Below are positions 15,022 through 23,038 of a stretch of 25,136 bases of DNA, piece by piece; position 1 is the stretch's first letter, and each line of letters starts with the position of its first letter. The DNA is from DATJLQ01 sp035509415. Its GTDB lineage: Bacteria; Pseudomonadota; Alphaproteobacteria; JACZXZ01. The stretch spans positions 1 through 25,136 of the forward strand of contig DATJLQ010000186.1 in assembly GCA_035509415.1 (NCBI GenBank), written 5' to 3'. A model generated the notes under the pieces. The model saw only the letters and a list, made by a program, of their open reading frames with translations, was not told the origin of the DNA and searched no databases. Both the position numbers and the translations under genes were made by a program.

Positions 15022-15463
15022 CGCGCGCGGGTCGGTGGACGCGGGCCCGACTTTGTCTTCCACCCCGCCGCATCCCGCCTCGCCCTTCCGCCCCGTGGCC
15101 GACGGGGTCAGGATCGCGGTGCGCCTCTCGCCCAAGGCGGCGCGCAACCGGATCCAGGGCCTGATCGCCGAAGCCGATGGCGGCTTGGCGCTCAAGATCG
15201 GCGTCACCGCCGCACCAGAGCGCGGCAAAGCCAACGCGGCGCTGATCGATCTTCTGGCCGAAAGCTGGGGTGTGGCGCGGCGCGACGTGACGCTGGTCGC
15301 GGGCCCGACCGACCGGCGCAAGACGCTCCATCTCGCGGGCGAGCCCGCGGCGCTCGTCAAGCATCTTTCGGCCTGGTTGGATCGGACCGGGCTCGATCGG
15401 GCGAGACTCGATCGCACGGGACGCGATCGGACGGGACGCGAAGGCCACGGACTTCATGGCTAA
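15002..15463 (+). CDS. DUF167 family protein (YggU-like) with repeated C-terminal tail
   Basis: Small cytoplasmic DUF167 protein of unknown function, usually encoded beside yggT. The domain runs from about residue 34 to 120: GVRIAVRLSPKAARNRI, then LKIGVTAAPERGKANAALIDLLAESWGV and VTLVAGPTDRRKTLHLAG, with the typical APxxGKAN core. The start is uncertain. ATG 15002 lies inside the yggT end, while GTG 15035 and TTG 15053 also precede the domain; none has a good Shine-Dalgarno. The C-terminus is odd: a 15-base repeat gives a charged tail, DRTGL-DRARL-DRTGR-DRTGR, before the stop. The stop overlaps the folD start by eight bases. Confidence 0.85.
   Translation: MSRCSIDARGSVDAGPTLSSTPPHPASPFRPVADGVRIAVRLSPKAARNRIQGLIAEADGGLALKIGVTAAPERGKANAALIDLLAESWGVARRDVTLVAGPTDRRKTLHLAGEPAALVKHLSAWLDRTGLDRARLDRTGRDRTGREGHGLHG
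15380..15439 (+). repeat. Four-copy 15-bp in-frame tandem repeat in the DUF167 gene
   Basis: Units start at 15380, 15395, 15410 and 15425: GATCGGACCGGGCTC, GATCGGGCGAGACTC, GATCGCACGGGACGC and GATCGGACGGGACGC. The 15-base period keeps the frame and encodes Asp-Arg-Thr-Gly-(Leu/Arg) pentapeptides. Copy-number changes would lengthen or shorten the tail without a frameshift. Confidence 0.85.
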
Positions 15464-16373
15464 GGCGCGCATCATCGACGGCAAGGCGATCGCGGGCGAG
15501 CTGCGCGCGCGCGTGGCCGAAGAAGTGCGCGCGCTCAAATCGCGCCAAGGGCTGACGCCGGGCCTCGCAGTCCTGCTCATGGGCAACCATCCGGCGAGCC
15601 TCGCCTATGTGGGATCGAAGCGCACCCATACGCTCGAGACCGGCATGAACTCGTTCGAGGTCGATCTCCCGGGGACGACGTCGGAGAAGGATCTCCTGGC
15701 CGAGATCGCGCGGCTCAATGTCGATCCCGCGGTGCACGGGATTCTGATCCAGCTTCCGCTGCCGCCCCAGATTCGCACCGCCGCGGTGATCGACGCGCTC
15801 GATCCCGCGAAGGATGTGGACGGATTCCATCCTTGGAACGTCGGCCGGCTTTGGACCGGCGGCGAGGCGCTCGTGCCCTGCACGCCGCAAGGCTGTCTCA
15901 TTTTGATCGAGCGCGAGCTCGAGCGCAGCGGCGAGACGGTCGCGGGAAAGCGCGCGGTCGTGATCGGCCGTTCGGGCATCGTGGGCAAGCCGGTCGCGGC
16001 CTTGCTGCTGCGCGAGAGCTGCACGGTCACGATCGCCCATTCGCGTACCGCCGACCTCGCGGGCGAATGCCGGCGCGCCGACATCCTGGTCGCCGCCGTG
16101 GGCCGGCCCGAATTCGTGCGCGGCGATTGGATCAAGCCGGGCGCGATCGTGATCGACGTGGGCATCAACCGCGTGCCGGTCGAGGGAGCCGCGGCCGAGG
16201 CCGGTGCCTCGAAGTCGCGCATCGTGGGCGACGTCGCCTTCGAGGAAGCGCTCGAGATCGCGGGCGCCTTGACGCCCGTGCCGGGCGGCGTCGGCCCCAT
16301 GACCATCGCGTGCCTGCTCAGGAACACGCTCCTCGCCGCTTGCCGCCAAGCCGGCGTGGCGCGCAAGGATTAG
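15456..16373 (+). CDS. folD: Bifunctional methylenetetrahydrofolate dehydrogenase/cyclohydrolase FolD
   Basis: Cytoplasmic enzyme that interconverts 5,10-methylene-THF, 5,10-methenyl-THF and 10-formyl-THF with NADP, supplying one-carbon units for purine and formyl-methionine synthesis. In the 305-residue protein, Y51 and the catalytic K55 lie in SLAYVGSKRTHTLETG, followed by HGILIQLPLP, the substrate-site KDVDGFHPWNVG, PCTPQGC, the Rossmann motif VIGRSGIVGKPVAALLL, and GDVAFEEALEIAGALTPVPGGVGPMT near the C-terminus. ATG 15456 gives the standard N-terminus (MAKARIIDGKAIAGELR). It is the last gene of the yggT-DUF167-folD run, and transcription converges with the small minus-strand gene that follows. 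Confidence 0.96.
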   Translation: MAKARIIDGKAIAGELRARVAEEVRALKSRQGLTPGLAVLLMGNHPASLAYVGSKRTHTLETGMNSFEVDLPGTTSEKDLLAEIARLNVDPAVHGILIQLPLPPQIRTAAVIDALDPAKDVDGFHPWNVGRLWTGGEALVPCTPQGCLILIERELERSGETVAGKRAVVIGRSGIVGKPVAALLLRESCTVTIAHSRTADLAGECRRADILVAAVGRPEFVRGDWIKPGAIVIDVGINRVPVEGAAAEAGASKSRIVGDVAFEEALEIAGALTPVPGGVGPMTIACLLRNTLLAACRQAGVARKD

Positions 16374-16382
16374 CATCCGCGC

Positions 16383-16394
16383 GCGGACGTCCGC
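16383..16394. terminator. Palindrome after folD, possible bidirectional transcription end
   Basis: GCGGACGTCCGC is a perfect 12-bp palindrome, embedded in further GC-alternating sequence, ten bases after the folD stop and in the gap between convergent genes. It lacks T tracts on either side, so terminator function is only suggested by position. Confidence 0.3.
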
Positions 16395-16462
16395 CCGCGC
16401 GCCTCGGCACCGACATTCATTTCGACGTTTTGCGCCCGATGCCGCCGCCGCGCGGCGCGTCC

Positions 16463-16678
16463 TCAGGCCTCGACCCGTGCCGCCGCGTCGCGCGCGCGCT
16501 CGAGCGCCGAATAGACCTCGCGCGGCGTGAGCCGGTCGGCGCGCATCAGGAGACGGGCGATGGGATCGGCCAAGAGCTCGCGCATCGACGGCTCCGGGTG
16601 GCGATAGCGCCAAAGCGCCGCCTCGCCGGATTGGGTCGCGGGTCGATGGTTGAGAATCTTCGCGTCATCGGTCTGCAT
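16463..16678 (-). CDS. Small hypothetical protein (71 aa)
   Basis: Function not recognised. The 71-residue soluble protein has an N-terminal polar segment, a WRYRHPEPSMRELLADPIARLLMRAD core, and a C-terminal helix, TPREVYSALERARDAAARVE. It contains no cysteines and no membrane helix. The pattern (MRELLADPI followed by LMRADxLT) resembles short conserved proteins seen in Rhodospirillales, possibly regulatory, but this is an impression rather than a search result. ATG 16678 has GGGGA a few bases upstream on the minus strand. It is convergent with folD, and the 265 bases between it and argG leave room for its own promoter. Confidence 0.6.
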   Translation of the reverse strand: MQTDDAKILNHRPATQSGEAALWRYRHPEPSMRELLADPIARLLMRADRLTPREVYSALERARDAAARVEA

Positions 16679-16813
16679 GGTCGTCCCCGGTTCGTAAGGG
16701 TCTAGAAAGAAAATTCGAACCGTCTCGGTCCCGGCTCGTCTCTAAGGAACTTTACGCTCCGTCGATGAAAGAACCTGCGACAGGATTGTGATAAAAATCG
16801 GGCGCAAGGCGCG

Positions 16814-16834
16814 GCTTCGCCTAAAAAGCGAAGC
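16814..16834 (-). terminator. Inverted repeat downstream of argG
   Basis: GCTTCGC (16814-16820) and GCGAAGC (16828-16834) form a perfect 7-bp stem with a seven-base A/T-rich loop, about 110 bases past the argG stop on the minus strand. A T-rich stretch (GATTTTTATC on the minus strand) follows about 15 bases later, which is too far for a standard intrinsic terminator. Confidence 0.3.
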
Positions 16835-16943
16835 GCGCGCGACGTGCGCGCGGCCGAGCCCCACGCGGCGCTCGCTCGAATGAGCCTCAAATACCGAGAG
16901 TCAAATGCGCGTATCGCGTCGCACCATACGCGACGCGGCGCCG

Positions 16944-18167
<1,224 letters not shown>

Positions 18168-18188
18168 GGCGGTCTCGTTTCTGAGGCC

Positions 18189-18230
18189 CCGGCCTAAGCG
18201 GCCGGAAGAATTCGCGGAAAAGCCCGCGAA
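18189..18230 (-). promoter_or_regulatory. argG: Two consecutive stem-loops in the argG leader
   Basis: The roughly 67-base argG leader contains TTCGCGG (18211-18217) paired with CCGCGAA (18224-18230), then CCGGCC (18189-18194) paired with GGCCGG (18200-18205). Both stems are perfect, with loops of six and five bases. Neither is followed by a T tract, and no leader peptide with arginine codons was found, so classical attenuation is not supported. They may affect mRNA stability or translation. Confidence 0.45.
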
Positions 18231-18240
18231 GCGGCCCGGG

Positions 18241-18268
18241 AGTATAGGGAAATGAAATAGGTTCGCAA
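18241..18268 (-). promoter_or_regulatory. argG: argG promoter
   Basis: On the minus strand, TTGCGA (18268-18263) and a strong -10 TATACT (18246-18241) are separated by 16 bases. The predicted start near 18234 precedes ATG 18167 by about 67 bases. It is arranged divergently from the promoter of the low-GC gene pair, with about 20 bases between the two -35 elements. Confidence 0.65.
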
Positions 18269-18288
18269 CAACCGCGATTTCGGCCTAG

Positions 18289-18317
18289 ATGACACCGGGT
18301 AACAGTCAATATATACT
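18289..18317 (+). promoter_or_regulatory. Sigma70-type promoter of the low-GC two-gene islet
   Basis: ATGACA (18289-18294, five of six -35 consensus bases) and TATACT (18312-18317) are separated by exactly 17 bases in an AT-rich patch. The expected transcript start near 18324 is about 29 bases before ATG 18353, with GGGAGG (18342-18347) at ideal spacing in between. Confidence 0.7.
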
Positions 18318-18352
18318 TATAAAAGTTGTAAAAATGAATGCGGGAGGCTCAA

Positions 18353-19246
18353 ATGTTTTATAAGCTATTCGAATATTCAATCGAACGAGACGACGTGCTC
18401 ATCGAACCCGATCGACATCTTCGGATGTTCCATTCTGCAAAGGGGCACGACGAAAATGGGCACCTTGCGATCTATAGAGGTCAGCAAAACGCCGTTCTGA
18501 TGCATGTTAGGGCGCACCGGGAGTTGTTTACGGGACTGATCGGGAAGCACTCAACGGAAAGAGAAATTACGAAATATGATGACGACTCTGATGTCACAAG
18601 GAACTCACTTGAGCGCGACGATAATTATCCTCACACGCCATTTATTTGTATTCCCAAGATCAAAATGATTGCTTGTGTAGATTCGTCCCTAATTAGCGCA
18701 CAGGCGGCAATGGCTCGTCTTCATGCCATATTGGCACATCGAGCGCGCGCATTTTTTGTGGTACGCCCGGTTCGGCAAGTTGACGATCTCAGGTTCGCAG
18801 CGCGCAACTTTCGGCTCACTGAAGTTGACTACGAGATTTTGCCCGTAAATCCGCACACAAAAGACCTTGGGCGGCAACTGGACGAATCGCGAATGAGGGA
18901 CCATATTCAACGTCTGAAAGGCAAGGCTATTGGCTCCGAGGCTAGGCCTCTACGCCTGGGAGGTGGATTCCTAAGCTCGGTGCAGGAACTTCAAGAGAGT
19001 GGGCACAGCCGCGTAGGGTATACTGGCGTAACAGGAGATGGGATTGAAATTAAGGTCCCAAAACCAAAAGAGGCGCGGGAGTTACCTCGAGCGCGTCCGG
19101 AGGACCAGCCAACCGAAGAAACGCCGGCCGTTCGGGTACGCTTCAAGGGAGAGCCTGTCGTATACCCCTTTTCTCGCGACCACCTTGAGAGGGTGGTAAC
19201 CGTAATGCGGATTTTCAGTCGCACTATCCGTCGGCAAAGCGAGTAA
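18353..19246 (+). CDS. Uncharacterised 297-aa protein, candidate RexA/KwaB-like sensor of a two-gene anti-phage system
   Basis: No firm family is recognised. The protein is soluble. A probable beta-rich N-terminal part (FYKLFEYSIERDD, then GHLAIYRGQQNAVLMHVRAH at 36-55) is followed by a segment ending in FICIPKIKMIACVD (97-110), a helix (111-127), a second mixed domain (VDYEILPVNPHTKDLGRQLD, 158-177), a Pro/Glu-rich linker (about 237-258), and a C-terminal helical region. As I recall the family, lambda RexA has about the same length and the same order of elements and also precedes a small four-helix membrane protein; this is an architectural judgement. ATG 18353 is fixed by GGGAGG five bases upstream. 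G+C is low (27 of 60 in the line starting 18361) and codons such as TTA and AGA occur, unlike the neighbours, indicating transfer. Confidence 0.6.
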   Translation: MFYKLFEYSIERDDVLIEPDRHLRMFHSAKGHDENGHLAIYRGQQNAVLMHVRAHRELFTGLIGKHSTEREITKYDDDSDVTRNSLERDDNYPHTPFICIPKIKMIACVDSSLISAQAAMARLHAILAHRARAFFVVRPVRQVDDLRFAARNFRLTEVDYEILPVNPHTKDLGRQLDESRMRDHIQRLKGKAIGSEARPLRLGGGFLSSVQELQESGHSRVGYTGVTGDGIEIKVPKPKEARELPRARPEDQPTEETPAVRVRFKGEPVVYPFSRDHLERVVTVMRIFSRTIRRQSE

Positions 19247-19248
19247 CA

Positions 19249-19815
19249 TTGCCCGCCCCGAAATTATCTGAGACGTTTGTTGAAGCCATAAAGCTCGGAT
19301 GGCATGAACGCGGCTGCTTAGCGGTATTTCCTTGGTGGCTTTGCCTGTGCATTGGGTTGCCGCAATTACTCGCGGTTCGAATTGCGAAGATGTTGTTCGA
19401 TCTGGGTCCGACACCGAATCTTGCCCCAGTTTTCGCTGCGCAGCTAGTGATGGCGGGATTTCTTGGCTCCGTTTCAGTTAATGTGATGAGTCAGATTTTT
19501 TCTTTGGTGTCCGAACCAAAGTTCGCTGACTACTTGAGGCAGGAGAAGATTTTCGATCAATATATCTTCTGGCCGCAATTCAACCTCATAATTCAAATAA
19601 CGTTCATTTTTACGTCTGTCGTCTGCGTAATTTGGTATATCGCGTTCAAGTTCGACTTGGCCGCAATCAGGATAATTTTGGGAAATTTCGGATTCATGGT
19701 TTATGCGGTTTCTAAGACGTGGAACATTGTTGATATGGTTCGCGTGTTAGCTTGGAACCGGCGAGTGTATCAGAGCTTACAATTAGAAAGCGGCGAAGAC
19801 GTCAAAACCCACTAG
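19249..19815 (+). CDS. Uncharacterised 188-aa four-helix membrane protein, candidate effector partner
   Basis: No family is recognised with confidence. Four hydrophobic segments are visible at about residues 23-43, 59-84, 111-133 and 138-157, with a short amphipathic N-terminus, a polar loop FSLVSEPKFADYLRQEKIFDQY (84-105, between helices 2 and 3), and a charged C-terminal tail. The TTG start lies two bases after the upstream stop and is the only in-frame start before the first helix; its Shine-Dalgarno is poor, so translation is probably coupled. Very low G+C (21 of 60 in the line starting 19561) marks it as part of the same acquired unit. Topology and gene order match RexB behind RexA, and KwaA of Kiwa is also a small four-helix membrane protein. 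Membrane depolarisation or sensing is only an inference. Confidence 0.62.
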   Translation: MPAPKLSETFVEAIKLGWHERGCLAVFPWWLCLCIGLPQLLAVRIAKMLFDLGPTPNLAPVFAAQLVMAGFLGSVSVNVMSQIFSLVSEPKFADYLRQEKIFDQYIFWPQFNLIIQITFIFTSVVCVIWYIAFKFDLAAIRIILGNFGFMVYAVSKTWNIVDMVRVLAWNRRVYQSLQLESGEDVKTH

Positions 19816-20128
19816 TCGCCCGATTATCATATGGCCGAATATCTGTTTATAGTGTGATGATCTCCCCTATCGCCCAAAATCCACCGCACGTTCGCGCCGG
19901 CCGCAATCGTCAAGCCGGCCCTTGATCTCGGAGGCCGGACGACCCGGCTTCGGGCATCTGCGGCAGCGCGTCGCAGGAAATGCGCGAGAATGTCGCAGGG
20001 GGGCGCTTTTCGCCGCGCGCGCGCGGCCTATATGCGAATAAGGGGTGCGGCTCGCGGCACGGCGCGACAGCGCGTGGCGTGCGCGCACCCGCGTTCGTCC
20101 CGCCCTCGCGCCGCCCAAGGAGAATCCC
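19816..20128. other. Intergenic region between the islet and sodB
   Basis: The first 50 bases are AT-rich and belong to the islet. G+C content rises sharply from about 19870. An inverted repeat, CCGGCC (19915-19920) and GGCCGG (19933-19938), has no T tract. No gene, integrase remnant or direct repeat flanking the islet could be found by eye. The right end carries the sodB leader. Confidence 0.55.
20006..20034 (+). promoter_or_regulatory. sodB: Candidate sodB promoter
   Basis: TATATG (20029-20034) is a plausible -10 in an otherwise G+C-rich stretch. The best -35 at 17 bases is the poor CTTTTC (20006-20011), so the promoter may need an activator. The leader would be about 88 bases. No clear Fur or OxyR site was recognised. 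Confidence 0.35.
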
Positions 20129-20734
20129 ATGCTTGACACCCAAACCCGCATCGAGCTTCCGAAACTTCCCTATGCCGAGAATGCGCTCGAGCCCGTGATC
20201 TCGGCCCGCACTCTCTCGTTCCATTACGGCAAGCACCATGCGGGCTATGTCGCGAACCTGACCAAATTGATCGAGGGCTCGGCCTTCGCCGGGCTGGCGC
20301 TCGAGGAGATCGTGCGCCGCGCCCATGCCGAGAAGGCGACGCCCGTCTTCAACAACGCGGCCCAGGCCTGGAACCATACCTTCTATTGGCACAGCATGAA
20401 GCCCCAGGACGACGCTGCGCCCAAGGGCAAGCTCAAGGCGGCGCTCGAGCGCGACTTCGGCAGCGTCGACGACTTCAAGACCCAGTTCGCCAAGGCCGCG
20501 ACCGCGCAGTTCGGCAGCGGCTGGACCTGGCTCGTGGCGGAGCAGGGGAAGCTCGCGATCAAGGCGACCGCCAACGCGGACACGCCCCTCCTCGGGAGCG
20601 CGAAGCCGCTCCTCGTCATCGACGTGTGGGAGCACGCCTATTATCTCGACTACCAGAACAAGCGGCCCGACTACGTCGCCGGCTGGATCGAGAAGCTCGC
20701 GAACTGGGATTTCGCCGAAGCCAACCTCGGCTGA
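20129..20734 (+). CDS. sodB: Superoxide dismutase, iron type
   Basis: Cytoplasmic enzyme that dismutates superoxide to oxygen and hydrogen peroxide. The 201-residue protein carries the four metal ligands H32 (FHYGKHHAGY), H83 (NNAAQAWNHTFYWH), D165 and H169 (DVWEHAYYLDY). Q79 in the NNAAQ segment is the outer-sphere glutamine position characteristic of iron SODs; manganese enzymes have glycine there and supply Gln from the C-terminal domain. FGSGWTWLV is also typical. ATG 20129 follows AAGGAGA (20117-20123) at good spacing and gives the standard N-terminus; the longer open frame to 20045 is leader. It is convergent with ftsY. Confidence 0.95.
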   Translation: MLDTQTRIELPKLPYAENALEPVISARTLSFHYGKHHAGYVANLTKLIEGSAFAGLALEEIVRRAHAEKATPVFNNAAQAWNHTFYWHSMKPQDDAAPKGKLKAALERDFGSVDDFKTQFAKAATAQFGSGWTWLVAEQGKLAIKATANADTPLLGSAKPLLVIDVWEHAYYLDYQNKRPDYVAGWIEKLANWDFAEANLG

Positions 20735-20786
20735 GCGCGCGCGCTTAATCCGGCGCGAGCCCTCGAGCCCCCTGGCGCCCGAGCCC

Positions 20787-21731
20787 CTAGCCGGCGAGCC
20801 CCAGGAGGCCGCGCGCGAAGTCGCGCGCATCGAACGGGCGGAGATCGTCGATCCCCTCGCCGACGCCGAGCGCCACCACCGGGAGCGCGAAGCGCTCGGC
20901 CAAGGCCACCAGCACGCCGCCGCGCGCGGTGCCGTCGAGCTTGGTGAGGACGAGCCCGGTCACCTCCACCATGGCGCGGAAGATCTCGACCTGGGCGAGC
21001 GCGTTCTGGCCCGTGGTCGCGTCGAGCACCAGGAGGGTCGCGTGCGGCGCCGTGGGATCGAGCTTCGCGAGCACCCGGCGCATTTTCTGGAGCTCGGACA
21101 TGAGGTCGGCGCGATTATGGAGGCGTCCGGCCGTGTCGATCAGAAGCACGTCCGCCGCCGCCTTCTGCGCCGCCGCAAGCGCGTCGTAGGCGAGGCCGGC
21201 CGCATCCGCCCCGGTCTCGCGCGCGATCACCGGCGATTTCGCGCGCTCGCCCCAGATCTTGAGCTGCTCGATCGCGGCCGCGCGGAACGTGTCGCCCGCG
21301 CACAGCATCACCGAGCGGCCCTCGCTTTTGAGGAGATGCGCGAGCTTGCCGATGGTGGTCGTCTTGCCGGTGCCGTTGACGCCCACGACCAGGACGGCGA
21401 AGGGACGGTGCGCGGCATCGAGCGCGAGCGGGACGGCGACAGGCTCGAGGATTTGCTCGATCTCCTCCGCGAGGGCTACGCGTACCGCATCGGGCTCGAC
21501 GTCGCCCGGAAAGCGCTTGGCGCCGAGGGAAGCCGCGAGCTTCGCGGCCAAGGTCGGGCCGAGGTCGGCCGCGATCAAAAGCTCCTCGAGGGCGGCGAGG
21601 CTCGCGCCGTCGAGCTTGCGGCTCGTGAAGATTTGCGCGATGCCGCGGCCGAGCTCGCTCGAGCTCTTGCCGAGCCCGGCGCGCAGGCGGCCGAGCCAGC
21701 CGCGTCTCTTTTCGGATTCGTCGCCGCTCAT
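20787..21731 (-). CDS. ftsY: Signal recognition particle receptor FtsY
   Basis: SRP GTPase that docks ribosome-SRP complexes to the inner membrane for co-translational insertion. In the 314-residue protein an N domain (about 25-105) precedes the G domain with G1 GVNGTGKTTT (117-126), DTFRAAA (147-153), DTAGR (199-203), TKLDGTARGG (263-272) and the C-terminal GVGEGIDDLRPFD. It lacks the long acidic A domain of E. coli FtsY and instead has a short charged N-terminus (MSGDESEKRRGWLGRLRAGL), which may act as the membrane-targeting helix, as in other alphaproteobacteria. Its start overlaps the mtaB stop (ATGA), so it is the third gene of dapF-mtaB-ftsY. Confidence 0.96.
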   Translation of the reverse strand: MSGDESEKRRGWLGRLRAGLGKSSSELGRGIAQIFTSRKLDGASLAALEELLIAADLGPTLAAKLAASLGAKRFPGDVEPDAVRVALAEEIEQILEPVAVPLALDAAHRPFAVLVVGVNGTGKTTTIGKLAHLLKSEGRSVMLCAGDTFRAAAIEQLKIWGERAKSPVIARETGADAAGLAYDALAAAQKAAADVLLIDTAGRLHNRADLMSELQKMRRVLAKLDPTAPHATLLVLDATTGQNALAQVEIFRAMVEVTGLVLTKLDGTARGGVLVALAERFALPVVALGVGEGIDDLRPFDARDFARGLLGLAG

Positions 21732-23038
21732 GCCGCGGCGGATGCCCGCGCGCGGCGCGCATCGAGGGCCAACGCGCCGGAGCTAAAGATGGACGCGCGC
21801 ACGACCGTGCCCACGGCGCTTGAATCCTCGTCGAGCAGGACCGGCGCGTAATGCTCGCTGCGGCCGCGCCCGGGCGCCTCGATCAGCACCTCCGCCTCGG
21901 TGCCGACGCGGGTCCGAAGGAAGCGCGTAAGCGCACGCTCGCCTGCGGCGCGCAGGCGCTGGGCGCGTGCCTTCCTGATCTCGCCCGGGACCTGCGGCAT
22001 GCGCGCGGCCGGCGTGCCTTCGCGCGCGGAGTAGGGGAACACGTGGAGATAGGCGAGGCCGCATTCCTCGACGAGATCGAGCGTGCTTTGGAACATCGCC
22101 TCGGTCTCGGTCGGGAAGCCCGCGATGAGGTCGGCACCGAGCGCCACGCCGGGGCGCAAATCGCGGAGCCGCTGCGCGACCCGGAGCGCGTCGGCGCGGC
22201 TGTGGCGCCGCTTCATGCGCTTCAATGTGAGATCGTCGCCGGCCTGGAGGCTCAGATGGAAATGAGGCATGAGGCGCGGCTCCTCGGCCACGAGACGGAA
22301 CAGATCCTCGTCGATCTCGACCGGGTCGAGGGACGAAAGCCGGAGCCGCGCGAGCTCGGGCACCGCGGCGAGCAGGCGCCGCACCGCCTGGCCGAGCGTC
22401 GGCCGGCCCGGAAGATCCTTGCCGTAATCGGTGATGTCGACGCCGGTGAGCACGATCTCGCCCGCGCCTTGCGCGAGAAGGCGCCGCGTCTCGGCCGCGA
22501 TGGCCCCGAGCGGAGTGCTGCGGCTCGGCCCGCGCCCATAGGGAATGATGCAGAAGGTGCAACGATGGTCGCAGCCCTGCTGGACCTGGACGAAGGCGCG
22601 CGCGCGCCCCTCGAACCCGCCCGTGAGATGGGAAGCGGTCTCGCCGAGATCGGCCGCAGCGGCGACGGCGCTCGCGGCACCCGCGCGATAGGACCCGGTC
22701 TCGAGCTTCTCCTTGTTGCCGAGCACCTGGTCGACTTCGTCCATGGCGCGGTAGCGCGCGGGGTCGATCTGGGCCGCGCAGCCCGTGACGATGATGCGCG
22801 CTCCGGGCCGCGCGCGGCGCGCGCGCCGGATCGCCTGGCGCGCCTGGCGTTCGGCCTCGGCGGTGACCGCGCAAGTGTTGACGATGACCGCGTCGGCGAG
22901 GCCCGCTGCGCGCGCAGCCTCGCGCACGATCTCGGATTCGTAGGCGTTGAGGCGGCAGCCGAAGGTGACGATCTCGACGCCCCCGTCCGCGCCCAACGCC
23001 GCGCCCAACGCCGCGCCCGGTGCGTGCGCGTCGCTCAT
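21728..23038 (-). CDS. mtaB: tRNA t6A37 C2-methylthiotransferase MtaB
   Basis: Radical SAM enzyme that converts t6A to ms2t6A at position 37 of ANN-decoding tRNAs. The 436-residue protein has the UPF0004 domain with auxiliary cluster cysteines C28 (TFGCRLNAYESE, the MtaB-type rather than MiaB-type GCQMN motif), C56 (NTCAVTAEAE) and C87 (VTGCAAQ). The radical SAM triad follows: C156, C160 and C163 in GCDHRCTFCIIPYGRG. A LSSLDPVEID strand, the ADLIAGFPTET motif and a C-terminal TRAM-like region complete it. ATG 23038 overlaps the dapF stop as ATGA; the open frame upstream to 23641 is a dapF shadow. The start region has a 12-base tandem repeat (GCGCCCAACGCC at 22989 and 23001, plus strand), giving GAALGAALGA. 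Confidence 0.94.
   Translation of the reverse strand: MSDAHAPGAALGAALGADGGVEIVTFGCRLNAYESEIVREAARAAGLADAVIVNTCAVTAEAERQARQAIRRARRARPGARIIVTGCAAQIDPARYRAMDEVDQVLGNKEKLETGSYRAGAASAVAAAADLGETASHLTGGFEGRARAFVQVQQGCDHRCTFCIIPYGRGPSRSTPLGAIAAETRRLLAQGAGEIVLTGVDITDYGKDLPGRPTLGQAVRRLLAAVPELARLRLSSLDPVEIDEDLFRLVAEEPRLMPHFHLSLQAGDDLTLKRMKRRHSRADALRVAQRLRDLRPGVALGADLIAGFPTETEAMFQSTLDLVEECGLAYLHVFPYSAREGTPAARMPQVPGEIRKARAQRLRAAGERALTRFLRTRVGTEAEVLIEAPGRGRSEHYAPVLLDEDSSAVGTVVRASIFSSGALALDARRARASAAA

Noticed and set aside
16741..16790. GGAAC at 16748 as a general stress (EcfG) promoter
   Set aside because: No CGTT follows at 16-18 bases, so the consensus is not met.
18168..20128. Insertion sequence or prophage origin of the low-GC islet
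   Set aside because: No transposase, integrase, terminal inverted repeats or target duplication could be found by eye at either boundary.
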